Part shown: positions 24,429 through 32,616 of the stretch, one piece after another
Numbering within the stretch: the first letter of the stretch is position 1
Layout: each line of letters opens with the position of its first letter
Source: UBA2272 sp034368805
GTDB taxonomy: Bacteria; Actinomycetota; Coriobacteriia; Anaerosomatales; Anaerosomataceae
Assembly (NCBI GenBank): GCA_034368805.1
Contig: JAXMLJ010000017.1
Coordinates: 1-41,931 of the forward strand
Direction of reading: 5' to 3'
Length of the DNA stretch: 41,931 bases
Program-made: the position numbers and the translations under genes
Notes under the pieces: generated by a model
Database searches by the model: none
What the model was told of the DNA's origin: nothing
The model's input: the letters and a program-made list of their open reading frames with translations, nothing else

Positions 24429-26268
24429 CGCCACCGCCGCCCCCTCCTCCGCCGCCTCCGCCGCCCGAGAACCCGCCACCACTACCGGAGGAGGACGAGT
24501 TGTTCGATGTGGCGACGCTCGAAACGGACACCATCCCCGTCGAGAGCGCGCTCATCGGCGTCATGCCGTCGGTGCCCGGCGCGGTCATCCACGCCCACGT
24601 CCCCATGACCGGGTCCGCCATGACCTCGGGCACGAGCACGTGCAGGTGCTTGATGACCTCGTCGGCGATGCCGAAGACGACCGCAAGCGTGAGGAAGTGG
24701 CGCCACAGCACCACAGAGGTGGGTGGCTTCTCCTGCATCCGGCCGAAGTCCTTGAGGTAGTTGCGCACGGCCTGATACTGCGCGGCGAGCTCGGCCGCCT
24801 CGGGGCTCCGGCGCTTCATGTTCGCACCGAGCACGATCACCGCGGCGCCGATGAGGATCGTCCAGGGCAGCAGGTAGCCGTTGCCCACGATCAGCAGGGG
24901 CACCAGGCCGAGCAGACCCGTGATCACGCCGAGCGCTATGAACCCGCCGACGGCGTTGCCACCCTTCTCCTCGAGCAGCCCGCGACTCTGGATCTCCTCG
25001 ACGACCTTCGCCTTGAACGTCGTGACGCCCGAACCCCACGCATCGGCCTTGCTCTGCTTCTTCACGATAGCCTTCAGGTCCTCCATCGTGACCTCGTCGG
25101 CATCGGCGATTGTGCTGAACACCAGGCTGAGCAGCGACTTCTCGCTCGGGCTGAGCCCCTGTTCCTTGTCTCGGCGGCGCGTGAGCTTGTACGTCTCCAC
25201 GCTCTTGCTGCCGAGGCCGAGCATGACCTTCTTGTCCACGTAGACGCGCTCGATCGCGATCACGCCGCGGTCGATGAGGTCCATGATCGTCGCGCTGATC
25301 GCCTTGTCGTCCGGGGAGTCCATGTTCATGAGCGCCGAGACCTGGGCCGGAGAGAGGTCCGAGGGCAGATCGCGGTAGTACTCGCCCCGGAACTGCGGCT
25401 TGTACTCCTTGCCGTGCGTTCGCCAGTACGCGAACGCCCAGCCGAGGGCGCCGAGCGGCAGGAGGGCCGCAACGCCCATCGAGCCGCCCGTGCTCGCACG
25501 GGCGATCGTGCGTTCGGTGTTCGCGTCACGCGCGAGCCGGTCCTCGGCGGCGAGGATCGTCTCGAGCATCGACTCGGACAACTGCGGCGCTGAGGAGAGC
25601 GCCTCGGCGGGGAACACGACGCGTCCCTCCACGAAGACGCCAGTCGGTACGCGATCGACGATGAGGTCAACCGTGCCATCGTCGTTGAGCACGACGTCGC
25701 CCGTGAGCGGCCCGTGCGCCCAGGCCTTCACATCCTCGCGGGTGACGCCGGACGGCAGCACGATGTGGACGGTCACGTTGCCCGAATCGAGCTCCCACCG
25801 GTCGCCGACGAACTGCCAGTAGAGCTCGGACGTGTCCTGCCAGCGCTTGGCCGCGCCGTAGACGCGGTACTGAAGGGTGATCGTGTGCGCCACGTCCCCG
25901 GCACGGAAGAACGCACGCACGTCCAGTGCATGCCCGAGGTCGGTGACCTGGTAGGTCTGCGGTGGACGTGTGTCCCGGGCGTCGTAGTCGGTCGTCGGCG
26001 AGTACGGACCTTCAGGCCCCGCCACGCCGAGTATCTCGATCCGTTCCGCGCGCGACGTGTCGAGCTCCCAGTACGCGAACGTGTAGTCGCCCGAGAAGTC
26101 GAACGTGCGCTGCTCGGTCACGAGCATCGAGCCGTCCGGGGCCACCTCGGCCACGATGTCTACCTGCGTCATCCGGTAGGACTTGGCATATGCGGGCGCC
26201 GCAACGAGGACCGCACAAACGGTCGCGAGTCCGATCGCAAGCGTGAGCCGTGCTGCCCTGCGTCTCAT
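24418..26268 (-). CDS. DUF2207 domain membrane protein with Gly-rich tail
   Basis: 616 residues. Signal peptide (about 1-28), an extracytoplasmic beta-rich DUF2207 domain (about 30-230, including TFDFSGDYTFAYWELDT), a first helix (about 250-270), a soluble region (about 275-440), two helices (near 445-490), another near 520, and a Ser/Gly-rich tail ending in a run of about 13 glycines. Start ATG 26268 has GAGGGG 8 nt upstream, and lies 12 bp after tadA. Function of the family is unknown; bacterial members are envelope proteins. The tail's GGN codons also form the SD of the next gene. Confidence 0.88.
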   Translation of the reverse strand: MRRRAARLTLAIGLATVCAVLVAAPAYAKSYRMTQVDIVAEVAPDGSMLVTEQRTFDFSGDYTFAYWELDTSRAERIEILGVAGPEGPYSPTTDYDARDTRPPQTYQVTDLGHALDVRAFFRAGDVAHTITLQYRVYGAAKRWQDTSELYWQFVGDRWELDSGNVTVHIVLPSGVTREDVKAWAHGPLTGDVVLNDDGTVDLIVDRVPTGVFVEGRVVFPAEALSSAPQLSESMLETILAAEDRLARDANTERTIARASTGGSMGVAALLPLGALGWAFAYWRTHGKEYKPQFRGEYYRDLPSDLSPAQVSALMNMDSPDDKAISATIMDLIDRGVIAIERVYVDKKVMLGLGSKSVETYKLTRRRDKEQGLSPSEKSLLSLVFSTIADADEVTMEDLKAIVKKQSKADAWGSGVTTFKAKVVEEIQSRGLLEEKGGNAVGGFIALGVITGLLGLVPLLIVGNGYLLPWTILIGAAVIVLGANMKRRSPEAAELAAQYQAVRNYLKDFGRMQEKPPTSVVLWRHFLTLAVVFGIADEVIKHLHVLVPEVMADPVMGTWAWMTAPGTDGMTPMSALSTGMVSVSSVATSNNSSSSGSGGGFSGGGGGGGGGGGGGAG

Positions 26269-26279
26269 CACGGGTCCCC

Positions 26280-26747
26280 TCACTCCCCGGCGCGCCCCGC
26301 GCGCAACCCCTTGAAGAACTCCTTCAGTATCTCCCCGCACTCGGCTTCGAGAACCCCGGCCGTCACCTCGAACCGATGGTTGAGCCGCGGGTCGTCCGAG
26401 AGGTCGTACAGCGTGCCGATGGCGCCGGCCTTGGGATCGGCCGCACCGTAGACGAGCCTGTCGACGCGCGCATTGACAAGCGCGCCGGCGCACATGGGAC
26501 AGGGCTCGAGCGTCACGTACAGCGTACACCCCGACAGCCGCCATCTACCGAGACGCCCGGCCCCCTCACGGATGGCGATCATCTCGGCATGCGCGGTGGG
26601 GTCGGCCGCCGACTCGCGCGCATTGCGGCTGCGGGCAACGACCGAACCATCGCACACAAGCACGGCGCCGATCGGCGCCTCGCCTTCTGCGGCAGCGAGC
26701 CGGGCTTGCTCGAGGGCCAGGGCCATGTATGTCGCGTCGGCGTCCAC
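26280..26747 (-). CDS. tadA: tRNA-specific adenosine deaminase
   Basis: 155 residues. Zinc-site motifs HAE (53-55) and PCPMC (82-86) are those of TadA, which converts A34 to inosine in tRNA-Arg(ACG). A tRNA-Arg(ACG), its expected substrate, is present at 34724-34800. Start GTG 26747; ATG at residue 8 is possible but would trim the family's first helix. No clear SD. First gene of a possible tadA-DUF2207-YfhO run. Confidence 0.95.
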   Translation of the reverse strand: MDADATYMALALEQARLAAAEGEAPIGAVLVCDGSVVARSRNARESAADPTAHAEMIAIREGAGRLGRWRLSGCTLYVTLEPCPMCAGALVNARVDRLVYGAADPKAGAIGTLYDLSDDPRLNHRFEVTAGVLEAECGEILKEFFKGLRAGRAGE

Positions 26748-26798
26748 GCGATGATGCTACACCACGCGGGGCCTGACGAAGATCTTCCAGATCACCCC

Positions 26799-26855
26799 TT
26801 GACTAGTGTGAACTTCATAGTATTGTGGTTGTGCACTAGTGTGGACTCAATAGTA
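26799..26855 (+). promoter_or_regulatory. Promoter with twin operators for the PadR operon
   Basis: -35 TTGACT (26799-26804), 16-bp spacer, -10 TATTGT (26821-26826). Two 21-bp near-identical direct repeats (26802-26822 and 26835-26855), each starting ACTAGTGTG and ending ATAGTA with 4 differences, are 33 bp apart, three helical turns. The first overlaps the -35 and spacer, the second the probable start site. Fits autoregulation by the PadR protein. Confidence 0.6.
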
Positions 26856-26885
26856 GTAACCGAGTAGGACAGGAGGCGACCGCTC

Positions 26886-27260
26886 GTGGGAGACACGCTG
26901 GACACAGCGGTGCGCAAGTTCCAGAAGGAGCTGAACGCGGGAACGGTGGCGCTCGTACTCCTCGCGATCCTCGATCGCTCCGAGGAGGCGCTGTATGGCT
27001 ACCAGATCGCCAAACAGCTCGAAGGCGAAGCCGGTGGCGGCATGGCGTTCAAGCAAGGCACGCTCTACCCGGTGCTCCGGTCGCTGGAGGGGCAGGGCCT
27101 GCTCTCGAGCCGGGTGGAACCGTCGGTGACCGGCCCGCCGCGCAAGTACTACGCGATCACCGCTGAAGGCTCGGCGGTGCTTGCCTCGTGGTCGGATGTC
27201 TGGAAACGCACGCGCATATTCGTGGATGGAACACTGAAAGGGGGTCGAGACTCGAAATGA
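26886..27260 (+). CDS. PadR family transcriptional regulator
   Basis: 124 residues. Winged helix-turn-helix with the PadR signature: LVLLAILDRSEEALYGYQIAKQL, FKQGTLYPVLRSLEGQGLL, and PPRKYYAITAEG. The family represses envelope-stress, drug-efflux or phenolic-acid genes and responds to small ligands. Start GTG 26886, with AGGAGG 9 nt upstream. The next gene overlaps it by ATGA. The repeats in its promoter suggest autoregulation of the whole operon. Confidence 0.93.
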   Translation: MGDTLDTAVRKFQKELNAGTVALVLLAILDRSEEALYGYQIAKQLEGEAGGGMAFKQGTLYPVLRSLEGQGLLSSRVEPSVTGPPRKYYAITAEGSAVLASWSDVWKRTRIFVDGTLKGGRDSK

Positions 27261-28147
27261 TCGAACAGTATCTGCACTCACTCAGGGCCGCGTTCGGCGG
27301 CGCCGACCCCGCACTCGTACAGGATGCCCTCTACGATGCCGAGGAGTATCTGCACGCCGAGCTCGCCGGGTGCGCTGAGAACGACGCCGACTGCTTCGCG
27401 GCGGTCGTCGAGCGATACGGCACGCCTGATGAGGTCGCCGCGGCGTACCTCGAGACGGAGATCACCGTCGCACGGGCGCTCAAGACGCCGGAGCGACCGG
27501 CGCAGGCCAGCGCAATCACGCGGTTCTTCGGCGCGGTGATCGACCCGAGAAGCTACGGGGCGTTCTTCTACCTCGTACTCTCGCTGGCGACCGGCATCGT
27601 GTACTTCACGCTGGTGGCCGCGCTGCTGCCCACCGGCCTCGGACTGCTGCCCATCGGCGTGGGCGTACTCGTGCTGCTGCTCTTCTTCGCGGTGGTACGC
27701 GCTATCTCGCTGGCAGAAGGGCGGCTCGTGGAGGCGCTCCTCGGCGTACGCATGCCGCGGCGTCCGCGTCCCGGCGTGCCGGAAGGCGACATCCCCTCGC
27801 GCATCAAGCAGTGGTTCACGGACTGGCGCACGTGGACGAGCATCCTGTACATGATCCTGCAGCTGCCGCTCGGCATCATCTACTTCACGCTCGTGACCGT
27901 CGCGGTGACGCTGTCGGCGACCGGCGTGCTCTACCCGATCGCGCAGCTGTTCACCGACTATCCCCTGCTCCAGTGGGGCGGCTACGGCTACATGATCGAG
28001 CCCTGGGCCACGCCGCTGGTGATGGCCGGCGGGCTGCTCGGCTTCGTGCTGACGCTGCACCTGTGCCGCGGGATCGGCGCGCTGCACGCCGCATACGCCA
28101 AGGCGCTGCTTGTAGGACGGTATTCCGACGGACCGGAGGTCCGATGA
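27257..28147 (+). CDS. DUF1700-like / putative sensor domain membrane protein
   Basis: 296 residues. The N-terminal ~75 residues form a helical HAAS/DUF1700-like module (YLHSLRAAF...ALYDAEEYLHAEL...YGTPDEVAAAYL). The rest resembles the Sensor domain family: two repeats of paired membrane helices (FYLVLSLATGIVYFTLVAALLPTG and LYMILQLPLGIIYFTLVTVAVTLS), with a final pair before the C-terminus. PadR and DUF1700 proteins are commonly adjacent. Start ATG 27257 overlaps the padR-type stop by ATGA. It probably senses envelope state or interacts with PadR (inference). Confidence 0.87.
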   Translation: MIEQYLHSLRAAFGGADPALVQDALYDAEEYLHAELAGCAENDADCFAAVVERYGTPDEVAAAYLETEITVARALKTPERPAQASAITRFFGAVIDPRSYGAFFYLVLSLATGIVYFTLVAALLPTGLGLLPIGVGVLVLLLFFAVVRAISLAEGRLVEALLGVRMPRRPRPGVPEGDIPSRIKQWFTDWRTWTSILYMILQLPLGIIYFTLVTVAVTLSATGVLYPIAQLFTDYPLLQWGGYGYMIEPWATPLVMAGGLLGFVLTLHLCRGIGALHAAYAKALLVGRYSDGPEVR

Positions 28148-28158
28148 TGGGAGCGACG

Positions 28159-28893
28159 ATGATGAAGACACGAGTACTGCTCACAGGCACGGTGCTGGCC
28201 GCCACGGCGCTGCTCGCGACCACCGGATGCGTCCGCGTGGAGCTGCCGGCCGTCGAAGTCGGAAGCGACAGCGACCGCATCGGCGTTGAGGGCGCGTCGG
28301 AGATGGCCGCCGAGTTCGAGATGGGCGCGGGCAAGCCCACGATCGGCGGTGGCGCCGACGGCGCGAGGGAGGCCGCTTACGAGGACACCGACGATCGGTG
28401 GCGGCCGGAGGTCAGCTACGACGTGCGTGATGGCGAGGGCCACCTCTCGGTCCGCACGCCCTCGCGGCCGAGACTGAGCCTCACCGGCCAGATCAGGTAC
28501 GTGTGGGACATCGCGCTCGCCGATGGGGTACCGCTCGACCTCATCGTGAACATGGGTGCCGGGGAGAGCGATCTGGACCTGCGCACTCTCGACGTGCGCC
28601 GACTGCAGGTCAACCTCGGTGCGGGAGACTCCACGATCGAGCTCCCGAGCGATCCGACAGATGACCTGACGGCGACGATCAATGTCGGCGCAGGCGCGTT
28701 CACGCTGCGCGTGCCCGAGCATGTCGGGATACGCCTCATGGGCAGCCGAGACGGGCTCGGCACGTACCAGGCCGATGGCTTCCGGCAAGACGGCGATGCG
28801 CTCATAAACGACGCCTTCGACGATGCCGATGTGCGCTATGAGATCTCGCTGCGACGCGGGGTAGGCGACGTGACCGTGGAGACCGTGGAGTAG
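28159..28893 (+). CDS. Toastrack/DUF4097-like lipoprotein
   Basis: 244 residues. N-terminal lipoprotein-type signal ending LLATTGC (lipobox slightly atypical, Thr at -3). The C-terminal ~150 residues consist of repeating beta strands (LIVNMGAGESDLDLRTLDVRRLQVNLGAGDSTIELP, TINVGAGAFTLRVP, then VGDVTVETVE), typical of the toastrack/DUF4097 beta-helix seen in LiaF and YvlB relatives. ATG 28159 was preferred because GGGAG precedes it by 5 nt; ATG 28144 overlaps the previous stop (ATGA) and could also be used. Third gene of the PadR operon, so probably an envelope-stress component. Confidence 0.82.
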   Translation: MMKTRVLLTGTVLAATALLATTGCVRVELPAVEVGSDSDRIGVEGASEMAAEFEMGAGKPTIGGGADGAREAAYEDTDDRWRPEVSYDVRDGEGHLSVRTPSRPRLSLTGQIRYVWDIALADGVPLDLIVNMGAGESDLDLRTLDVRRLQVNLGAGDSTIELPSDPTDDLTATINVGAGAFTLRVPEHVGIRLMGSRDGLGTYQADGFRQDGDALINDAFDDADVRYEISLRRGVGDVTVETVE

Positions 28894-28941
28894 ACGACAC
28901 GCAGGCCACTTCGGGCCTGCTCGGATGGAAGGATGTACGTG

Positions 28942-29250
28942 ATGGAAGCGATCGGACTGGTCTTTGGTGTGAGCGTCGCATCGTTCACACTGGTAGTGGT
29001 GGTGCTCTCCCTGGCCGCTCCCCTGCTGTGGCTGTGGATGCTCATCGACTCGGTGGTGCGCGAGGAGTGGGAGTACCCGGGCGCCACGGCAACGAGCAAC
29101 AACCGGCTCCTCTGGGTGCTGCTGATCCTGCTGACCCAGATAGCGGCGATCCCTTACTTCTTCATGGTCTACACCAAGGTAAGGCGGGGTTCGCTGGCGC
29201 AGCCGGCGGCGCAGTACGCATCGGATGTTCCTGCTCCCTCGGGAGCGTAG
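28942..29250 (+). CDS. Phospholipase D-nuclease N-terminal (PLDc_N) domain membrane protein
   Basis: 102 residues with two membrane helices (about 4-30 and 52-75) and the WxWxxxxDSVxREE motif of PLDc_N proteins between them. These are small membrane proteins, related to the N-terminus of cardiolipin synthases but lacking a catalytic domain. Start ATG 28942 chosen because GGAAGG lies 9 nt upstream; ATG 28933 is 1 nt from the SD and GTG 28939 is possible. Fourth gene of the PadR operon, preceded by a 7-bp hairpin (about 28903-28921). Confidence 0.8.
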   Translation: MEAIGLVFGVSVASFTLVVVVLSLAAPLLWLWMLIDSVVREEWEYPGATATSNNRLLWVLLILLTQIAAIPYFFMVYTKVRRGSLAQPAAQYASDVPAPSGA

Positions 29251-29296
29251 CGAGAAGGACGCCGGCCGGGTCCGCCCGACCGCACAGAGGTGCTCG

Positions 29297-29332
29297 CGCA
29301 GGCCCCCGTCGGGAACGGCGGGGGCTTCTGCG
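29297..29332 (+). terminator. Terminator-like hairpin after the PadR operon
   Basis: Stem of 5 plus 6 bp with a small bulge (29297-29308 with 29319-29332), GC-rich, lying 47 nt after the PLDc_N gene. Only a weak T tract follows. Confidence 0.45.
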
Positions 29333-29390
29333 TAGCTTCGTGCCGATGGACTGATCGCCCGTTCTACAGGACGGTTGAGGGTGCGCGGGC

Positions 29391-29396
29391 TATAAT
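29391..29396 (+). promoter_or_regulatory. -10 box of tRNA-Ser(UGA)/ABC exporter promoter
   Basis: Perfect TATAAT, 10 nt ahead of the tRNA 5' end. I see no good -35 at 17 bp. Confidence 0.5.
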
Positions 29397-29406
29397 CCTC
29401 GTGCGC

Positions 29407-29496
29407 GGAGGGGTGGCAGAGTGGTTGAATGCTCCGGTCTTGAAAACCGGTAGGCCCGCAAGGGTCTCGTGGGTTCGAATCCCACCCCCTCCGCCA
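29407..29496 (+). tRNA. tRNA-Ser(UGA)
   Basis: A 90-nt tRNA with encoded CCA. Acceptor stem GGAGGGG pairs with CCCCTCC, anticodon loop CTTGAAA gives TGA, long variable arm, T loop TTCGAAT. Reads UCA/UCG. The A of its CCA is also the A of an in-frame ATG of the ABC exporter reading frame. Confidence 0.97.
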
Positions 29497-29525
29497 TGCG
29501 ACAGCAACCACAACAGGGAGCCACG

Positions 29526-30677
29526 TTGCTCGCGCTCAAGGAACTGCTCGGAAGCAAGCTCAAGTTCAGCCTGATCGCCCTTGCAATCGGACTGGTCGTG
29601 TCGCTCACCATGGTCACCTCGGCGATGTCCGAAGGACTGCTGACCGGGATGTCGGGCGCCAAGTCCTCGCTCGCCGCCGACGCGCTCGTCTTCCAGCGGG
29701 ACACCTACCCCACGCTCGAACGAAGCATCCTGACCGTGAACGACCTGAAGGTGATCGCTGCCACCCCGGGCGTCATGAGCGTCTACGGCGTTGGGCACAC
29801 CTTCGCCACCGTGGGATCTGCCGAGGAGCCCTTCGACGTCCGCATCCTGGGTCTGGGCGACAGGTTCGACCAGCTGCCGATCGTCGAGGGCACGGGCGAA
29901 CCGGGCCCGGGAGAAGCGGTGGTCGACGTGACCGCAAAGCTCGAGGGCGTCGAACTGGGTGACACGCTCACGCTCACTCCCGTGAACGCCGAGCTCACCG
30001 TGGTCGGATTCACGGAGGACCGGCGCTACGTCATGGTCCCCACGCTGTTCGTGGACCTCTCCACCTGGGAGGATCTGCACGTCGCCTCGGTTCTCGGCCG
30101 CGTCGAGGACGAAGGCGGAGCCGATGCCGAGGCCGGCGCACGGATGGCACGGGAGTTCACCGGCAGCGCCTCGATCGCCGCGATCGAGTTCGAAGACGGC
30201 GTCTCGATCGCCGACCTCGAGCGCGAGTTCGACGGATCGTACGCCCTTGCCACACCTGCCGACTCCGCCAGAGCCGGCAACGGAATGCCCGAGATGATCC
30301 TTGCCGTGGGTGGGATCCAGGTGGTCTCGATCGTGATCGGCGCCCTGCTCGTTGGCGTGTTCTTCTACATCACCACACTCCACAAGACGAGTCAGGTGGC
30401 CGCCATCAAAGCCATCGGCGCCTCGAACGCCCACCTCTACCGCGAGCTCATCATCCAGATCACCATCCTGGTGACCGTCGCGACGGTGTTCGGCACCGCA
30501 CTTGCGATCGCGGCCGGCGCGGGAATGCCCCCCATGATGGCGTTCGACCCCGACCCGGTTCGCTGGGCCACGAGCGTGCTCGCCATATTCGGCACCGCGT
30601 ATCTCGGCAGCCTCTTCTCGCTGCGCAGCATCCTCAGGATCGATCCGGCAACGGCGCTCGGCCGGACGGAGCCGTGA
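29526..30677 (+). CDS. ABC transporter permease (FtsX/MacB-like)
   Basis: 383 residues, one N-terminal helix (about 13-35), a periplasmic or extracellular domain, and three C-terminal helices (about 265-375), the FtsX/MacB-type topology. It works with the ATPase encoded next, probably exporting a lipid, peptide or toxin. Start TTG 29526 is favoured: AGGGAG ends 5 nt before it and the protein then starts LALKELLGSKLKFSL, as MacB-type permeases do. In-frame ATG 29496 lies at the tRNA 3' end without an SD. The gene ends in a TGATG overlap with the ATPase gene. Confidence 0.9.
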   Translation: MLALKELLGSKLKFSLIALAIGLVVSLTMVTSAMSEGLLTGMSGAKSSLAADALVFQRDTYPTLERSILTVNDLKVIAATPGVMSVYGVGHTFATVGSAEEPFDVRILGLGDRFDQLPIVEGTGEPGPGEAVVDVTAKLEGVELGDTLTLTPVNAELTVVGFTEDRRYVMVPTLFVDLSTWEDLHVASVLGRVEDEGGADAEAGARMAREFTGSASIAAIEFEDGVSIADLEREFDGSYALATPADSARAGNGMPEMILAVGGIQVVSIVIGALLVGVFFYITTLHKTSQVAAIKAIGASNAHLYRELIIQITILVTVATVFGTALAIAAGAGMPPMMAFDPDPVRWATSVLAIFGTAYLGSLFSLRSILRIDPATALGRTEP

Positions 30678-31342
30678 TGCTCGAGGTCAGGAACATCACC
30701 AAGTCGTACGGCGAGGGGCGCACCCGGGTCACGGCGCTCGACAACGTCTCCTTCACGCTCGGCAAAGGGAAGCTGCTCGCGATCCTCGGGCCGTCGGGCT
30801 CGGGCAAAACCACGCTCGTCTCGATCATCGCCGGGCTGCTCGGGCCCACCTCGGGCGAGATCATGATAGGCGGCCACGCAGTGCACCTTCGAACCGCCGC
30901 GCAAGCCGCGAGATTCCGCCGCGAGAAGGTCGGTCTCGTGTTCCAGGACCATCATCTCGTGCCATACCTCACCGCGAGAGAGAACCTGCTGCTCGTACCG
31001 CACCTCTCCGGCCGGGTGACGCGCACGCATCGCCAACTCGCCGATACGCTGCTTGCCGACTTCGACCTTACCGCCCGCGCGGCCCACAAGCCCTCCCTGC
31101 TGTCGGGGGGAGAGCGCCAGCGCGTGGCGATCGCACGGGCGCTGATGAACGCTCCGGAGATCATGCTCGTTGACGAGCCGACCTCGAGTCTGGACACTGA
31201 GCGCGGACTGCAGGTGGTCGAGCTCCTCAAAGCACAGGTGCACGAGCGCGCGATGACCTGCCTCATGGTCACGCATGACCCCCGCATGGCGGCACACGCC
31301 GACGAATCGCTCACGCTGATCGACGGCCGCGCTACCCGATGA
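30677..31342 (+). CDS. ABC transporter ATP-binding protein (LolD/MacB type)
   Basis: 221 residues. Walker A GPSGSGKTT (about 38-46), Q-loop FQDHHLVP, signature LSGGERQRVAIARAL, Walker B IMLVDEPTSSLD and H-loop VTHDP are complete. The LolD/MacB-type spacing fits a partner of the preceding permease. Start ATG 30677 overlaps the permease stop by 1 bp. Convergent with kbl, with an 11-bp overlap. Confidence 0.96.
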   Translation: MLEVRNITKSYGEGRTRVTALDNVSFTLGKGKLLAILGPSGSGKTTLVSIIAGLLGPTSGEIMIGGHAVHLRTAAQAARFRREKVGLVFQDHHLVPYLTARENLLLVPHLSGRVTRTHRQLADTLLADFDLTARAAHKPSLLSGGERQRVAIARALMNAPEIMLVDEPTSSLDTERGLQVVELLKAQVHERAMTCLMVTHDPRMAAHADESLTLIDGRATR

Positions 31343-32537
31343 CGCCCATGTGCTTGCCCACGCTCACGAACGCGTCGACCGCTCGCGCAAGCTGCTCGTC
31401 GGTGTGCGCCGCCGAGATCTGAACGCGGATGCGCGCGGCGCCCTTCGGCACGACCGGATAGCTGAAGCCGATCACGTAGATGCCCTCATCGAGCAACGCG
31501 TCGGCCATCGTGTGCGCGAGCGCCTCGTCGTAGAGCATCACCGGCACGATCGGGTGCTCGCCGGGGCGGATGTCGAAGCCGGCCTCGATCATGCGCGCGC
31601 GGAAGGTGCGCGTACTCGCCTCGAGCCGGTCGCGCAACTCGGTGGTCTCGGCGAGCAGGCCGAGCACGGCCACCGTCGTGGCCGCTACCACCGGCGCGAG
31701 CGTGTTGGAGAACAGGTACGGGCGGCTCTTCTGCCGGAGCCACTCCACGATCTCGGCGCGCCCGCTCACACACCCGCCCGACGCCCCGCCGAGTGCCTTG
31801 CCGAAGGTGGTGGTGATCACGTCCACGCGGCCGGTCACGCCGCAGAGTTCGGGCGTGCCGCGGCCGGTAGGCCCCACGAACCCGGTAGCGTGGCTGTCGT
31901 CCACCATGACGAGCGCGCCGTACTCGTCGGCAAGGTCGCAGATGGCGGCCAGGTCCGCGATGTCGCCGTCCATCGAGAACACACCGTCGGTGGCGATCAC
32001 GCGGAACCGCGCGTCTCGTGCCTCCTCGAGCTTGGCGCGCAGATCGTCCATGTCCGAGTGCGCGTAGATGAGGCGCTTCGCCTTCGTGAGGCGCACGCCG
32101 TCGATGACCGAGGCGTGGTTGAGCGCGTCGGCCACGATCGCGTCCTCGGGGCCGAAGAAAGGCTCGAAGAACCCTCCGTTGGCGTCGAAGCACGACGAGA
32201 ACAGGATCGTGTCTTCGGTGCCGAGGAACTCACTCATGCGGTACTCGAGCTCCTTGTGCACGGCGAAGGTGCCGCATATGAACCGCACCGACGACGTCCC
32301 GTAGCCCCAGCGCTCAAGTGCGGCTTCGGCCGCATCGACGACCCTGGTGTCGCTGGCGAGCCCGAGATAGTTGTTGGCGCAGAAGTTCACGACCTCGAGA
32401 GGCTCGTCGGCGCCCGGAATGGCGACGCGGATGTCGGACCCCTGCGGGGAGACGATCACCCGCTCGGTCTTGTAGAGGCTCGCCGCATGCAGGGCCGCGA
32501 TCTCGGCCCGGAGCGTCTCGCGCATGTCTCCCAGCAT
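31332..32537 (-). CDS. kbl: Glycine C-acetyltransferase (2-amino-3-ketobutyrate CoA ligase)
   Basis: 401 residues, alpha-oxoamine synthase family (PLP). FCANNYLGLA near residue 58, DDSHATGF, and the PLP lysine in TTFGKALGGASGG. Kbl splits 2-amino-3-ketobutyrate with CoA to glycine and acetyl-CoA, following Tdh in threonine catabolism. Start ATG 32537 with GGAG 7 nt upstream. 79 bp after tdh in the same direction, so the two form an operon. Confidence 0.96.
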   Translation of the reverse strand: MLGDMRETLRAEIAALHAASLYKTERVIVSPQGSDIRVAIPGADEPLEVVNFCANNYLGLASDTRVVDAAEAALERWGYGTSSVRFICGTFAVHKELEYRMSEFLGTEDTILFSSCFDANGGFFEPFFGPEDAIVADALNHASVIDGVRLTKAKRLIYAHSDMDDLRAKLEEARDARFRVIATDGVFSMDGDIADLAAICDLADEYGALVMVDDSHATGFVGPTGRGTPELCGVTGRVDVITTTFGKALGGASGGCVSGRAEIVEWLRQKSRPYLFSNTLAPVVAATTVAVLGLLAETTELRDRLEASTRTFRARMIEAGFDIRPGEHPIVPVMLYDEALAHTMADALLDEGIYVIGFSYPVVPKGAARIRVQISAAHTDEQLARAVDAFVSVGKHMGVIG

Positions 32538-32616
32538 CGTGCGTCTCCTCTCACGCGCCGCCAGCGCGTGACCGCCAGCCGCCGCCCGCGCTCGGCTGCG
32601 CTCGCGCCCGCTGGCG

